Shown here piece by piece: positions 1 to 8,247 of a stretch of DNA of 64,000 nucleotides. This DNA is from G942493275 sp942493275 (lineage in GTDB: Bacteria > Actinomycetota > Coriobacteriia > Anaerosomatales > PHET01), in assembly GCA_942493275.1 (NCBI GenBank), contig OW818687.1, positions 992,001 through 1,056,000 on the forward strand, read 5' to 3'. Position numbers and translations under genes: made by a program. The notes beneath the pieces were generated by a model that searched no databases, was not told where the DNA came from, and saw only the letters and a list, made by a program, of their open reading frames with translations. Positions within the stretch are counted from its first letter, which is position 1; every line of letters starts with the position of its first letter.

Positions 1-858
1 ACGATTCCGTGGGGTGTCGACCGCATCGAGGCCGAAACGGTGTGGAGCGCCGCCACGGGCGACCCCGTGAAGGTCGCCGTGGTGGACACCGGCATCGACA
101 CGGCCCATCCCGACCTGAGCGCGAACCTCAAGGGCGGCTATAACGCGATCAGCCCGGCGAAGAGCTACACGGACGACAACGGTCACGGCACCCACGTAGC
201 GGGCACGATCGCCGCTGCGCTCAACAGCATTGGCGTCGCGGGTGTTGCACCGGCTGCCGACCTCTACGGCGTGAAGGTGCTCAGCCGGAGCGGGAGCGGC
301 TACACCTCCGACATCATCGAAGGCATCCAGTGGGCTGTCGCCCACGATGTCGACGTGATCAACATGAGCCTCGGCTCGGCCTACTACAGCGCGTCGTTCG
401 ATCTCGCCTGCCAGCAGGCCATCGATGCGGGAGTGACGATCGTGGCCGCGGCCGGCAATGAGGGGCCCGCCCTCGGGACGGTAGGCTACCCGGCGAAGTA
501 CGCCCGCGTGATAGGTGTCTCGGCGGTAGACCGCAGCGACCTGATCGCGTGGTTCAGCAGTGTCGGTACGGGCGTGGACATCGCCGCCCCGGGTGTGGGT
601 ATCCCCTCGACCTACAAGGGGCAGAAGTACGCGACACTCAGCGGGACGTCTATGGCGAGCCCGCACGTAGCCGGAGTTGCCGCGCTCGTACTCACGACGC
701 CCGTCGGCACCGATGATGCCGATGGCGACGGAGCCTGGGACCCGGCAGAGGTGCAGCACCGCCTGACGCGCTCCGCGCAGGACCTGGGAGCTGTCGGCGC
801 CGACCCCTACTTCGGTGCGGGCCTCGTGCGCGCTGATGCCGCAGTGGCCGCGAACTGA
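1..858 (+). CDS. Subtilisin-like serine protease (S8 family), 5' end outside the window
   Basis: Secreted or surface endopeptidase of the subtilase family. The reading frame is open from base 1, and residues before the first internal ATG (base 40) already belong to the mature catalytic domain (WGVDRIEAETVW), so the signal peptide and prodomain lie upstream. All three catalytic motifs are present: Asp in VAVVDTGID, His in NGHGTHVAGTIAA, Ser in SGTSMASPHVAG; the oxyanion Asn is in AAAGNEG. The protein ends soon after the catalytic domain, with no C-terminal anchor or repeats. A DADGDGAWD segment late in the domain may bind Ca2+. Followed by two hairpins before a convergent gene. The family call is safe; the substrate is unknown. 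Confidence 0.93.
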   Translation, partial: TIPWGVDRIEAETVWSAATGDPVKVAVVDTGIDTAHPDLSANLKGGYNAISPAKSYTDDNGHGTHVAGTIAAALNSIGVAGVAPAADLYGVKVLSRSGSGYTSDIIEGIQWAVAHDVDVINMSLGSAYYSASFDLACQQAIDAGVTIVAAAGNEGPALGTVGYPAKYARVIGVSAVDRSDLIAWFSSVGTGVDIAAPGVGIPSTYKGQKYATLSGTSMASPHVAGVAALVLTTPVGTDDADGDGAWDPAEVQHRLTRSAQDLGAVGADPYFGAGLVRADAAVAAN

Positions 859-918
859 GCGACTCGCGCCCACGCGACCGACCGAGCGAGCGAGCGGACC
901 GAAGCCTGCCGAGGTGGG

Positions 919-956
919 GTACGCGGTTTAGGTACAGATGTACCTAAACCGCGTAC
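919..956. repeat. Perfect 17-bp inverted repeat with 4-nt loop
   Basis: Bases 919-935 are the exact reverse complement of 940-956, separated by AGAT. It lies between two convergent genes, 40 bp before a second strong hairpin. There is no T-run, so it is not a canonical terminator alone. It could be a transcript-end structure working with the next hairpin, or a REP-like element; nothing similar was noticed elsewhere in the window. Confidence 0.8.
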
Positions 957-994
957 TGCTACCAAATGGACGACGCACTGAGGATGGGCGCGCA

Positions 995-1025
995 AGAAGG
1001 GGCCCGCATCGCGCGGGCCCCTTCT
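995..1025. terminator. Bidirectional intrinsic terminator between convergent genes
   Basis: A perfect 13-bp GC-rich stem (995-1007 with 1013-1025) and 5-nt loop, with A-rich and T-rich ends at the stem base (AAGAAGG / CCTTCT). It separates the subtilase gene (plus) from the RND pump gene (minus, stop at 1052). It resembles a factor-independent terminator usable in both directions, although the T-tract is short. Confidence 0.75.
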
Positions 1026-1051
1026 GCGTTCCTGCAAGGTGTGGGTCGCGT

Positions 1052-4000
1052 CTACGCAGGCTCGACCTCGACCTCGGGCTTCTCGGCCTTCGGCGCGTCG
1101 TGGCCAAAGACGCGCTCCTTGGCGGCCTCGAGCAGGTCGTAGGCGACCGGGACGACCAGCAGCGTGAGCAGCGTCGAGGTCGTCAGACCGCCGATGACGA
1201 TGACGGCGAGCGACTGGCTGATCAGCGCACCCTCGGCGAATCCGGAGGCGAGCGGGATCAGCGCCATGATCGTCGCGACCGCAGTCATCAGGATCGGGCG
1301 CATACGCGTCGACCCGGCGTCCATCAGCGCGTCGTGGCGGTTCATGCCCGCACGGCGCTTCTGCTGCACGCGGTCGACGAGCACGATGGCGTTGGTGACG
1401 ACGATTCCGATGAGCATCAGCGCACCGATCATCGCCGGGATGTCGAGCGGCAGGTCCGCGATCAGCAGGCCGAGCAGACCGCCCACGACCGCGAGCGGCA
1501 GCGAGAACATGATCGCGAGCGGGGCCGTGGCCTCGCCGAACGCGAGGATCATGACCAGGTAGACCGCGCCGATGGCGATGAGCATCGCCATTCCGAGCTG
1601 GGCAAACGACTCGTTCATCTGCTCGGCGGCTCCGGAGATCTCGGTCTCGACACCCTCGGGGAGCTCAAGTTCCGCGATCTCGGCCTCAACCGAATCGATG
1701 ACCGCGCCGGAGTCGCGCTCGGTGATACGGGCGTTGATGCCCGCGTACTCGGCTCCGTCGCGCGTGAGCACCGCGATCGGGGACGCGGTCTCCTCGACCG
1801 TGGCGATCTTGGAGAGCGCGATCTCATCGCCAAGCGGCGTGGTGAGCTTGAGCTTGGCCATCTCGGCGGCCTTGTCCACGTCGTCGAGCGCGAGGACGTA
1901 GGTCACCTCGGTCGGCTGGCCTCCGATGTCGACGGTGCCCGCCTTCTGCGCGGCGACGTAACCGCGAACGGTGCCTGCAACCATCGCTGCGTTGAGGCCG
2001 TACTCGGTCGCCTTCTCCTGGTCGACGTCGACCACGAGCTGGTCGCGGCTCACGCCGAGGTTGCTCGACACGTTCTCGAGGCCGGGGTTCTCGGTCATCG
2101 CCTCTTCGATGGTCGCGGAGGCAGCGCGGATGTCGTCCATGGTGTTGCCGGTGACGATGATCTCGAGCGAGCTGTTGGTGCCTGAGCTGTCGACGCGCTG
2201 GAGCACGACCTCGGCGCCGTCCTTCTCGAGGTCCTTGGTCTTCTCGCGCAGGCTCTCGATCACGCCTTCCATGTTGGCGGTGGTCTCGAGCTTCACAAAG
2301 GTCATGGCCTTGTTGGTGCCGCCCAGGTTGCCGGACATGTCGAAGCTCGTGGTGCTCGCTCCGATGGTCGACTGGTAGAGCTCGACCGACTCCTCGGTGG
2401 CGATTGCCTTCTCGACCTCGCGGACGACCTTGTCGACCTCGGTCGCCTTGGTGCCCTCGGGCAGCGAGACCTCGACCTGCAGGTACTTCTCGGGGGTCTC
2501 GGGGACGAAGCCGGTGCCGATGAGCGGAATCAGCGCAAGCGAGCCGGCGAAGAGCGCGGCAGACGCGGCGATGACGATCCAGCGGTGCGCGAGCGACCAG
2601 TCGAGCGCCTTGCGGTAGGCCGTGATCATGCGCCCGTCGGTGTGCTCGGCCGGGACCTTGGCCTTGAGCAGGAACCACTTCGCCATGAGCGGCACGATGG
2701 TGATGGCCACGAGCAGCGAAGCCAGCAGCGCGAGGGCGACGGTGAGGGCGAAGGGCAGGAATATCTTGCCGATGACGCCGGTGACGAGGCCCAGCGGCAG
2801 GAACACCGCGACGGTGGTGAGCGTCGAGGACGTGATGGCGCCCGAGACCTCGCTCACGGCGGCCCGAACGAGTTCGGCGTTGGGCTCGTCGCCTCGCTGC
2901 ATGTGCCGGAATATGTTCTCGATGACGACGATCGAGTCGTCGACCACGCGTCCGATGGCCACGGTGAGGCCGCCGAGCGTCATGACGTTCAGCGTGACGT
3001 CGGTCTGCTTGAGGAAGACCATCGCTATGAGAATCGAGAGCGGAATCGATACCGCGGCGATGATCGTCGCGCGCCAGTTGCGCAAGAACAGCAGGATGAC
3101 GATGACCGCGAAGATGGCGCCCAACACACCCTCGCGCAGCATGCCCTCGACGGATGCGTTGATGCCCTTGCTCGCGTCGTAGACGGTCACGACCTCGGCG
3201 CCTGCGGGCAGCTCGGCCTCGAGGTTCTTCATCTCGACGGCCACAGCCTCGGAGACGTCGACGGTGTTGGCGTCCTGCGTCTTCACGATGTCGATGAGCG
3301 CGGCGGGCTTGCCGTTCGCGCGGCTGCCCACGGTACCGTCCTCAGGCGCGTAGGTGACCTTGGCGACCTGGCTCAGAAGCACCATCCCGATCTCGGGCTC
3401 GAGGCTCGAGGAGTCGGAGTCCGCCGAGGAGTTGCCGGCCGGCATGCTCATGCCGCCACCGCCGGACGACGACGCAGCGGGCATCGCCGCGGCCTGGGCC
3501 TGCAGCTTCGTCTGCGACGCGGTGATCTGGTCCTGCATGCCGGTCACGGCCGCCTGCATGCCGGGGATGGCCTGCGTCTCGATGTAGGTGATCTGGCCCT
3601 GGAGCGCGGCGTACTCGGGGGTGGACGTGTCGGGCATCGAAGCCGCCGCGGCTTTGAGCTGCGGAAGCGTGTCGTACTTGAGCGAGTACATCTGACCCTG
3701 GAGCTGCTGGATGCCGTTGATGAGGCCCGCCTGCATGCCGATCTCGCCGGTGGCCTGGCCGAGTGAACCCATGCCCTGGCCCAGCGCGCCGAAGCCCTGG
3801 CCCATCCCCTGCGCGAGCGCGCCCATACCCTGGCCGAGAGCACCCATGCCCTCGCCGATCTGCGCGAAGGCCTCGCCCATCATCTCGCCCTGGTTGGGGT
3901 AGACGGCGACCTGGAAGTCCTCGATGTCTTCGACTGAGTCGATGGTGCCGCCGACGCGGATCGGCTCGGTGCTCCTGCCGAGATCGACGGTGCCGACCGG

Positions 4001-4639
4001 GAACGAGAGGTTGGCCGCCTGCAGCTGCTGGACGACCGACTCGGCGGTGAGGCCCTCGTCGGCGAGCGCCTCGGGGTCGAGCTCGATGCGGATCGCGTAG
4101 GGAGCATCGGCCGCAAGCCGGGCCTCGCCCACTCCCTCGACGCCCTGGAGCGCGGGGATGACGCGGTCGCGCACGTCGCTGCGAAGCGCCTCGGCGTCCG
4201 TGCCCTCGCCGATGATCGCGAGCTTGAGGATGGGGGCCGAGCCGAAGCTGATGCGGCTCACCACCGGGTCCATCGCGTTGTCCGGGAGCTTCACCGACTG
4301 CAGCGTCTTGTTGATGTCCTCCTCGGCGACGTCCATGTCCTTGGAGAACCCGAACTCGGCGACGACCATCGACACCGAGTCACCCGACTGCGCGCTCACG
4401 CGCTCGATGCCGGGAACGCCGCGAAGCGCCTTCTCAAGCGGTTCGGTCACGTCGTCGTAGACGTCGCCGGGGGCCGCGCCGGGGTACGGCGTGATGACGG
4501 CCACGACCGGGATGGCGATGTCGGGCATCGTCTCCTTCTTGAGCTGGCCGGCCGACCAGATTCCTGCGGCGGTGACCAGGATCGCGACGATGACGATCGC
4601 AGCTGCGTTCTTGAGTGAGAAGCGTGTGATGTGATCCAA
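1052..4639 (-). CDS. RND-family efflux pump (HAE1/AcrB/SwrC-like) with a large Gly/Met-rich insertion
   Basis: Proton-driven inner-membrane exporter of the RND superfamily. At 1195 aa it is longer than usual RND permeases (about 1030). The N-terminal TM (10-30) and porter domain are normal to about residue 248, and the TM block has the family motif GGLTVAIGRVVDDSIVVIEN. Between residues ~250 and ~415, just before the docking-type stretch LLSQVAKVTY, sits a foreign-looking insert: near-repeats of GMGALGQ, then a helical Gln/Ala-rich part, then a Ser/Gly/Met-rich tail. The start is TTG at 4639 behind AAGAGGA. The MarR gene 32 bp upstream is probably in the same operon. No membrane-fusion gene is adjacent, as in Gram-positive SwrC-type pumps. 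Substrate unknown. Confidence 0.92.
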   Translation of the reverse strand: MDHITRFSLKNAAAIVIVAILVTAAGIWSAGQLKKETMPDIAIPVVAVITPYPGAAPGDVYDDVTEPLEKALRGVPGIERVSAQSGDSVSMVVAEFGFSKDMDVAEEDINKTLQSVKLPDNAMDPVVSRISFGSAPILKLAIIGEGTDAEALRSDVRDRVIPALQGVEGVGEARLAADAPYAIRIELDPEALADEGLTAESVVQQLQAANLSFPVGTVDLGRSTEPIRVGGTIDSVEDIEDFQVAVYPNQGEMMGEAFAQIGEGMGALGQGMGALAQGMGQGFGALGQGMGSLGQATGEIGMQAGLINGIQQLQGQMYSLKYDTLPQLKAAAASMPDTSTPEYAALQGQITYIETQAIPGMQAAVTGMQDQITASQTKLQAQAAAMPAASSSGGGGMSMPAGNSSADSDSSSLEPEIGMVLLSQVAKVTYAPEDGTVGSRANGKPAALIDIVKTQDANTVDVSEAVAVEMKNLEAELPAGAEVVTVYDASKGINASVEGMLREGVLGAIFAVIVILLFLRNWRATIIAAVSIPLSILIAMVFLKQTDVTLNVMTLGGLTVAIGRVVDDSIVVIENIFRHMQRGDEPNAELVRAAVSEVSGAITSSTLTTVAVFLPLGLVTGVIGKIFLPFALTVALALLASLLVAITIVPLMAKWFLLKAKVPAEHTDGRMITAYRKALDWSLAHRWIVIAASAALFAGSLALIPLIGTGFVPETPEKYLQVEVSLPEGTKATEVDKVVREVEKAIATEESVELYQSTIGASTTSFDMSGNLGGTNKAMTFVKLETTANMEGVIESLREKTKDLEKDGAEVVLQRVDSSGTNSSLEIIVTGNTMDDIRAASATIEEAMTENPGLENVSSNLGVSRDQLVVDVDQEKATEYGLNAAMVAGTVRGYVAAQKAGTVDIGGQPTEVTYVLALDDVDKAAEMAKLKLTTPLGDEIALSKIATVEETASPIAVLTRDGAEYAGINARITERDSGAVIDSVEAEIAELELPEGVETEISGAAEQMNESFAQLGMAMLIAIGAVYLVMILAFGEATAPLAIMFSLPLAVVGGLLGLLIADLPLDIPAMIGALMLIGIVVTNAIVLVDRVQQKRRAGMNRHDALMDAGSTRMRPILMTAVATIMALIPLASGFAEGALISQSLAVIVIGGLTTSTLLTLLVVPVAYDLLEAAKERVFGHDAPKAEKPEVEVEPA

Positions 4640-4671
4640 CTCGAAGTCCTCTTTTCGTGCGTGCGGGGTCG

Positions 4672-5169
4672 CTAGATGCGGTCTGCGAGCATCGCTTCGA
4701 CGAGCGTGCTCTGGATACGGATCAGGTCACGAACGTCCTCTTCCGAGAGGACCGAGCAGTACCGGCGCATCAGCGTGCGCCTCTGCTCCTCGGCCTGCTC
4801 GAAGGTTTCGCGACCGGCGGTGGTGAGCGAGACGATCGTCACGCGGCGGTCGTCGGGGTCGTCAGCACGCTCGACGAGGCCGTCGGCGCACAGGTGGTCG
4901 ACCATCGCCGAGGCAGCGGGGGCCTTCACGCCGAGAATGGCGGCGACATCGGAGACGCGCTTGGGGCCGTCGGCGAGCGCCCGGACCGCCATGAAGCGGG
5001 GGCCGGTGAGGGCCGGACAGCCGTCGAAGTCGCCGTGGCGTGAGCCGAGGATGCGACCGAGCTGCTGCATGCTCGCGTCGAGCTCGTCGATGAGCTCATC
5101 GGAAAGCGCACACTCGGGCTGCGGACCGCAGCAGTCGCCCTCGGAATGGATGTAGTCCTGTGGAAGCAT
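4672..5169 (-). CDS. MarR-family transcriptional regulator
   Basis: Winged-helix repressor of 165 aa, usual MarR size. The DNA-binding core includes VSDVAAILGVKAPAASAMV (recognition helix) and the wing motif ADDPDDRRVTIVSLT. An unusual N-terminal extension carries CCGPQPEC plus one more Cys in FDGCPAL, which could bind metal or sense thiol oxidation; this is inference. It lies 32 bp upstream of the RND pump in the same direction, so it probably controls the pump and itself through the inverted repeat at 5187-5207. ATG start at 5169 preceded by AAGGGTG. Confidence 0.9.
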   Translation of the reverse strand: MLPQDYIHSEGDCCGPQPECALSDELIDELDASMQQLGRILGSRHGDFDGCPALTGPRFMAVRALADGPKRVSDVAAILGVKAPAASAMVDHLCADGLVERADDPDDRRVTIVSLTTAGRETFEQAEEQRRTLMRRYCSVLSEEDVRDLIRIQSTLVEAMLADRI

Positions 5170-5186
5170 ATCCGTTCACCCTTCGA

Positions 5187-5207
5187 ATAGTTTGCTTCGC
5201 GAACTAT
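5187..5207. promoter_or_regulatory. Candidate MarR operator
   Basis: ATAGTTTGC, three bases, then GCGAACTAT: 9-bp arms with one mismatch, immediately upstream of the marR-RND operon. A further half-site-like CGAACTAC follows at about 5216. Size and AT-rich outer arms fit MarR-dimer sites. No binding evidence beyond symmetry and position. Confidence 0.55.
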
Positions 5208-5304
5208 ATGTGCGTCGAACTACTGCGTCAAGGGGCTACGTGTGGGTGACTCGCGGTAGAATCGGTGGCGGCGACAACGCCCACTGTCCGTTTCGAGGAG
5301 CCCG

Positions 5305-7038
5305 GTGGAACATCAGCTGATTCTCGACCGCTATCGCCCGCTCGAAGAGCTGGGTGAAGGCGGCTTCGGCGTCGTGGTGCTCGCGTGGGACACGCGCATG
5401 CAGCGCCGCGTCGCGATCAAGCGGCTGCCGCTGCCGGCCGACTCGCGCAACGCGTCCCAACTCACTCCGGGACTTACCGAGGCGCGCACCGCCTCGATGC
5501 TCAACCACCCCGCCATCGTCACCGTCTTCGACTTCGACACCGATGACGACGAGGCGTTCCTCGTCATGGAGCACGTCGACGGCACCTCGCTCGACCGCGT
5601 GCTCGACGACGTGGGCGGCCCGCTCACCATCGACGAGGCGGCCTCCGTGCTCAAGGCGGTCTTCTCGGCGGTGGAGTTCGCGCACGACAACGGGGTCCTG
5701 CACCTCGACATCAAGCCCGAGAACGTGCTCATCAACCGAGACGGACGCGTGAAGGTCACCGACTTCGGGATGGCCGAACTGTCGTCCGTGGCCGGCCACG
5801 GACCTGCGTGGGGTGGCACCCCCGGCTATATGCCGCTCGAGCAGATTGAGGGCGGGCGCGTGACCGAGCGGACCGACGAGTGGGCACTCGGAGTGCTCGC
5901 CTACGAGGTCCTGACCGGCGAGAACCCCTTCGACGCCGAGACCCCCGAAAGCGCGGTGATCCGGCTCGAGACCGTGGAGCCGGGCCTGCCCTCGGACCTC
6001 TCCGACGACCTCGACCTGGACGTGGACGACGCGCTGCTTCCCGCGCTCAGCCTGCGCGCGACCGACCGCTACGGCGACGTGCGCGACTTCGCGGACGCGC
6101 TGCTGCCGCTGCTCGGCGACGCGGCCGCAGGGCGCGAATCCCTCAGGGAGCTCGTCGAGGAGTACGCCACCGAACAGGAGCTCGGCGAGGATGCGCGACC
6201 GGCTGGCGTGGGGCTGTGGGACCTGCTCGGCGGGCCGATGGGTTCGCTGCTGCTGCGCGCGGTCGCGGCGGCTGAGTCCGGGTGGCTCGCGTGGGCGGGG
6301 CTCGCGCCCTTCGGCCTGCAGCCGGGCGCAGCGCTCGCGGCGGTCGGACTGGTCGCGCTGGCTGGCGCGCTCGCGCCGTCGCTGGGCGTAGGCCTGGGAC
6401 TGGGCTGCTTCGTCGCCGGGCTGTTCGCGGCCAAGGCGTGGGTCGTCGCCTCGGCGGTGCTGGTGCTGGGCGGCGCGTGGTGGTGGCTGTTGGGCCGGCG
6501 CAGCATGGGCGCGGCGGTCCTGCCGCTCGCGGGCCCAGTTCTCGGCATCCTGCGCATCCCCTTCGCGCAGCCGCTGCTCGCCGGCTTCTCGCTCCGACCG
6601 CTGCCGGCCGCGGTCACCGCGCTCTTTGGCGGCGCGCTCACCATGCTCGCGTCCGCGGCCTCGGCACAGGGCGCGCCGTACCTCTCGGTATACGCGCCCT
6701 ACGCTGCCGACGTGTGGAACGTCGACCTGGCACTCGCCTCGATCCGGGCGCTGGTGACGTCGCCGGCGGCTCTGGTCGCGCTCGCGGGATGGCCGGTCGC
6801 GGCGGGGCTGATGTCGGTCGCGTGCACCCGCGCGACCCGGGGCGCGGCGCTCGTGGGGATGGTGCTCGGCGGCGGATCGCTCGCCGGCGCCTACCTGCTG
6901 GCCGATGAAGTCGCGCGCCTCCTCGGCGAGCCCTTGAGTTACGGCACGGTGGCGACGTGGGTCGCGCTGGGCGGCTCACTTATACTGGTAGGCGTGGTCG
7001 TGGCGCTCGGTGCGCCACTCAGGCCGGAAGAAGAGTAA
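5305..7038 (+). CDS. Ser/Thr protein kinase with polytopic membrane C-terminus
   Basis: Hanks-type kinase (577 aa). The kinase domain spans about 8-270: glycine loop GEGGFG (17-22), ATP-binding Lys in VAIKR (39), catalytic loop HLDIKPEN (133-140), DFG (153-155), and TPGYMPLEQ where activation segments usually end. The Arg of HRD is Leu, making it a non-RD kinase, which often does not depend on activation-loop phosphorylation. The last ~270 residues are a series of hydrophobic segments (roughly 8-10 TMs), not PASTA repeats. GTG start with GAGGAG upstream. It heads a kinase/FHA/phosphatase/cell-wall cluster, so its targets are probably the FHA proteins or the SEDS-PBP protein (inference). Confidence 0.9.
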   Translation: MEHQLILDRYRPLEELGEGGFGVVVLAWDTRMQRRVAIKRLPLPADSRNASQLTPGLTEARTASMLNHPAIVTVFDFDTDDDEAFLVMEHVDGTSLDRVLDDVGGPLTIDEAASVLKAVFSAVEFAHDNGVLHLDIKPENVLINRDGRVKVTDFGMAELSSVAGHGPAWGGTPGYMPLEQIEGGRVTERTDEWALGVLAYEVLTGENPFDAETPESAVIRLETVEPGLPSDLSDDLDLDVDDALLPALSLRATDRYGDVRDFADALLPLLGDAAAGRESLRELVEEYATEQELGEDARPAGVGLWDLLGGPMGSLLLRAVAAAESGWLAWAGLAPFGLQPGAALAAVGLVALAGALAPSLGVGLGLGCFVAGLFAAKAWVVASAVLVLGGAWWWLLGRRSMGAAVLPLAGPVLGILRIPFAQPLLAGFSLRPLPAAVTALFGGALTMLASAASAQGAPYLSVYAPYAADVWNVDLALASIRALVTSPAALVALAGWPVAAGLMSVACTRATRGAALVGMVLGGGSLAGAYLLADEVARLLGEPLSYGTVATWVALGGSLILVGVVVALGAPLRPEEE

Positions 7039-7070
7039 ACGCGGCACATGGCGAAGGGGCATCGGGCACC

Positions 7071-7826
7071 GTGAGCATCCTCTCTGACTTCGAAGATCGC
7101 GTCGCCCGCGGCGTCGAGGGCATGTTCGCCGGCGTGTTTCGCGCACCCGTCCAGCCCGCCGAGCTCGCCCGCGCCTGCGCCAAGGAGATGGACCGGCGCA
7201 AGAAGCTCGGCGTGGGCAAGGTCTACGCGCCCACCCTGTACTCGGTGCTGCTCTCCCCCGCCGATGGCGACACGCTCGGCGGTTTCGCCGATACGCTCGG
7301 CGGCGAGCTCGAGACTTACCTCACGAGCTATGCCCGCGAGCGCGACTACGAGCTCGCGACCAAGCCGCGTGTCCGCTTCCTCGTCGACGACGGGCTCAAG
7401 CTGGGCCGTTTCGAGGTCATCGGCGAGCTCATGTCCGCCGATGAGATCGCCTCGGAGCTCGGTCCCGAGCCTGTGGCCGACGACACCTTCTTCAACCCCG
7501 ACGCCGAGGAGCCCGCGCCTGTCGTGCCCTCCGCGTCCGGCATCGCCACCGTCACCGTCTCCGGAGTCGAGCACGACGTCGCGCTCGCGGGTGAGCGGCT
7601 CGTCATCGGGCGGCTCAAAGCGTGCGACATCTGCCTGGCGGACGCCAACGCGTCGCGCGAACACGCCGCACTCGAGCGCGAGGGCGCCGGCTGGGCGGTC
7701 GTGGACCTCGAGTCCACCAACGGCACGCTGCTCAACGGGGCTCCCGTGCGCCGGGAACGACTGCGCGACGGCGACGTGATCACCATCGGCATCACGGAGC
7801 TCATCTTCCACGAACCAAGGAGCTGA
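7071..7826 (+). CDS. FhaA-like protein (DUF3662 domain plus FHA domain)
   Basis: Cytoplasmic phosphothreonine-reading adaptor of 251 aa. The N-terminal half (VSILSDFEDRVARGVEG to about residue 120) matches the DUF3662 domain of mycobacterial FhaA; a linker leads to a C-terminal FHA domain with IGRLKACDICLADANASREH and DLESTNGTLLNG, the phospho-Thr-binding loops. In mycobacteria FhaA links PknB signalling to peptidoglycan precursor flipping; the same role here is inferred from the shared gene neighbourhood. I chose GTG 7071 because the conserved domain starts there and GAAGGGGC lies upstream; an extended frame into the kinase gene would be non-conserved. Confidence 0.88.
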   Translation: MSILSDFEDRVARGVEGMFAGVFRAPVQPAELARACAKEMDRRKKLGVGKVYAPTLYSVLLSPADGDTLGGFADTLGGELETYLTSYARERDYELATKPRVRFLVDDGLKLGRFEVIGELMSADEIASELGPEPVADDTFFNPDAEEPAPVVPSASGIATVTVSGVEHDVALAGERLVIGRLKACDICLADANASREHAALEREGAGWAVVDLESTNGTLLNGAPVRRERLRDGDVITIGITELIFHEPRS

Positions 7827-7830
7827 TGGC

Positions 7831-8247
7831 GTGATCGACATCGCGCTTCTTGCAGGACGGCTCCTCCTTCTCGCGCTGCTGTATCTGTTCTTGTTCGCCG
7901 CCATCAAGACCGGCATGGGACTCGTCGCGGGGGGCCGGGGCAAGGTGCGCAGCGCGTTCACGCTCTCGGTGGTTCAGGGGCCGCCCGAGCTGCGCGGAAC
8001 CACGGTGCCGGTCACGGGTCCCGTCGTCATCGGCCGATCGCCGGGCGCCGACATCGTCATCGGCGATGACTTCGTCTCCGGCAAACACGCCAAGGTGCAC
8101 CCTCAGGGCGACGAGATCGTCATCGAAGACCTCGGCTCGACCAACGGCACGCTGCTGAACGGCCAGCGCCTCACGCGGGCTCAGACGCTTAGGCCGGGCG
8201 ACATCATCGACATCGGCTCGACGCGCCTGAAGGCCGACCGCTCGTGA
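7831..8247 (+). CDS. FhaB/FipA-like membrane-anchored FHA protein
   Basis: 138 aa: one N-terminal TM (about 5-28, Leu-rich) followed by a single FHA domain with IGRSPGADIVIGDDFVSGKH and DLGSTNGTLLNGQRL. It would sit at the membrane with the FHA domain in the cytoplasm, docking phosphorylated kinase or wall-synthesis proteins. GTG start 8 nt after AGGAG, 4 nt after the previous stop. Its stop overlaps the start of the phosphatase gene (GTGA), so translation is probably coupled. Matches FhaB of the actinobacterial pknB cluster in size and position. Confidence 0.9.
   Translation: MIDIALLAGRLLLLALLYLFLFAAIKTGMGLVAGGRGKVRSAFTLSVVQGPPELRGTTVPVTGPVVIGRSPGADIVIGDDFVSGKHAKVHPQGDEIVIEDLGSTNGTLLNGQRLTRAQTLRPGDIIDIGSTRLKADRS

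Noticed and set aside
938..2185. Long plus-strand open frame antisense to the RND pump
   Set aside because: Low-complexity Arg/Asp/Gly-rich translation without motifs; a GC-rich shadow of the pump gene. Similar antisense frames at 2585-3766, 30363-31919, 31944-33017, 34519-35610 and elsewhere were rejected for the same reason.
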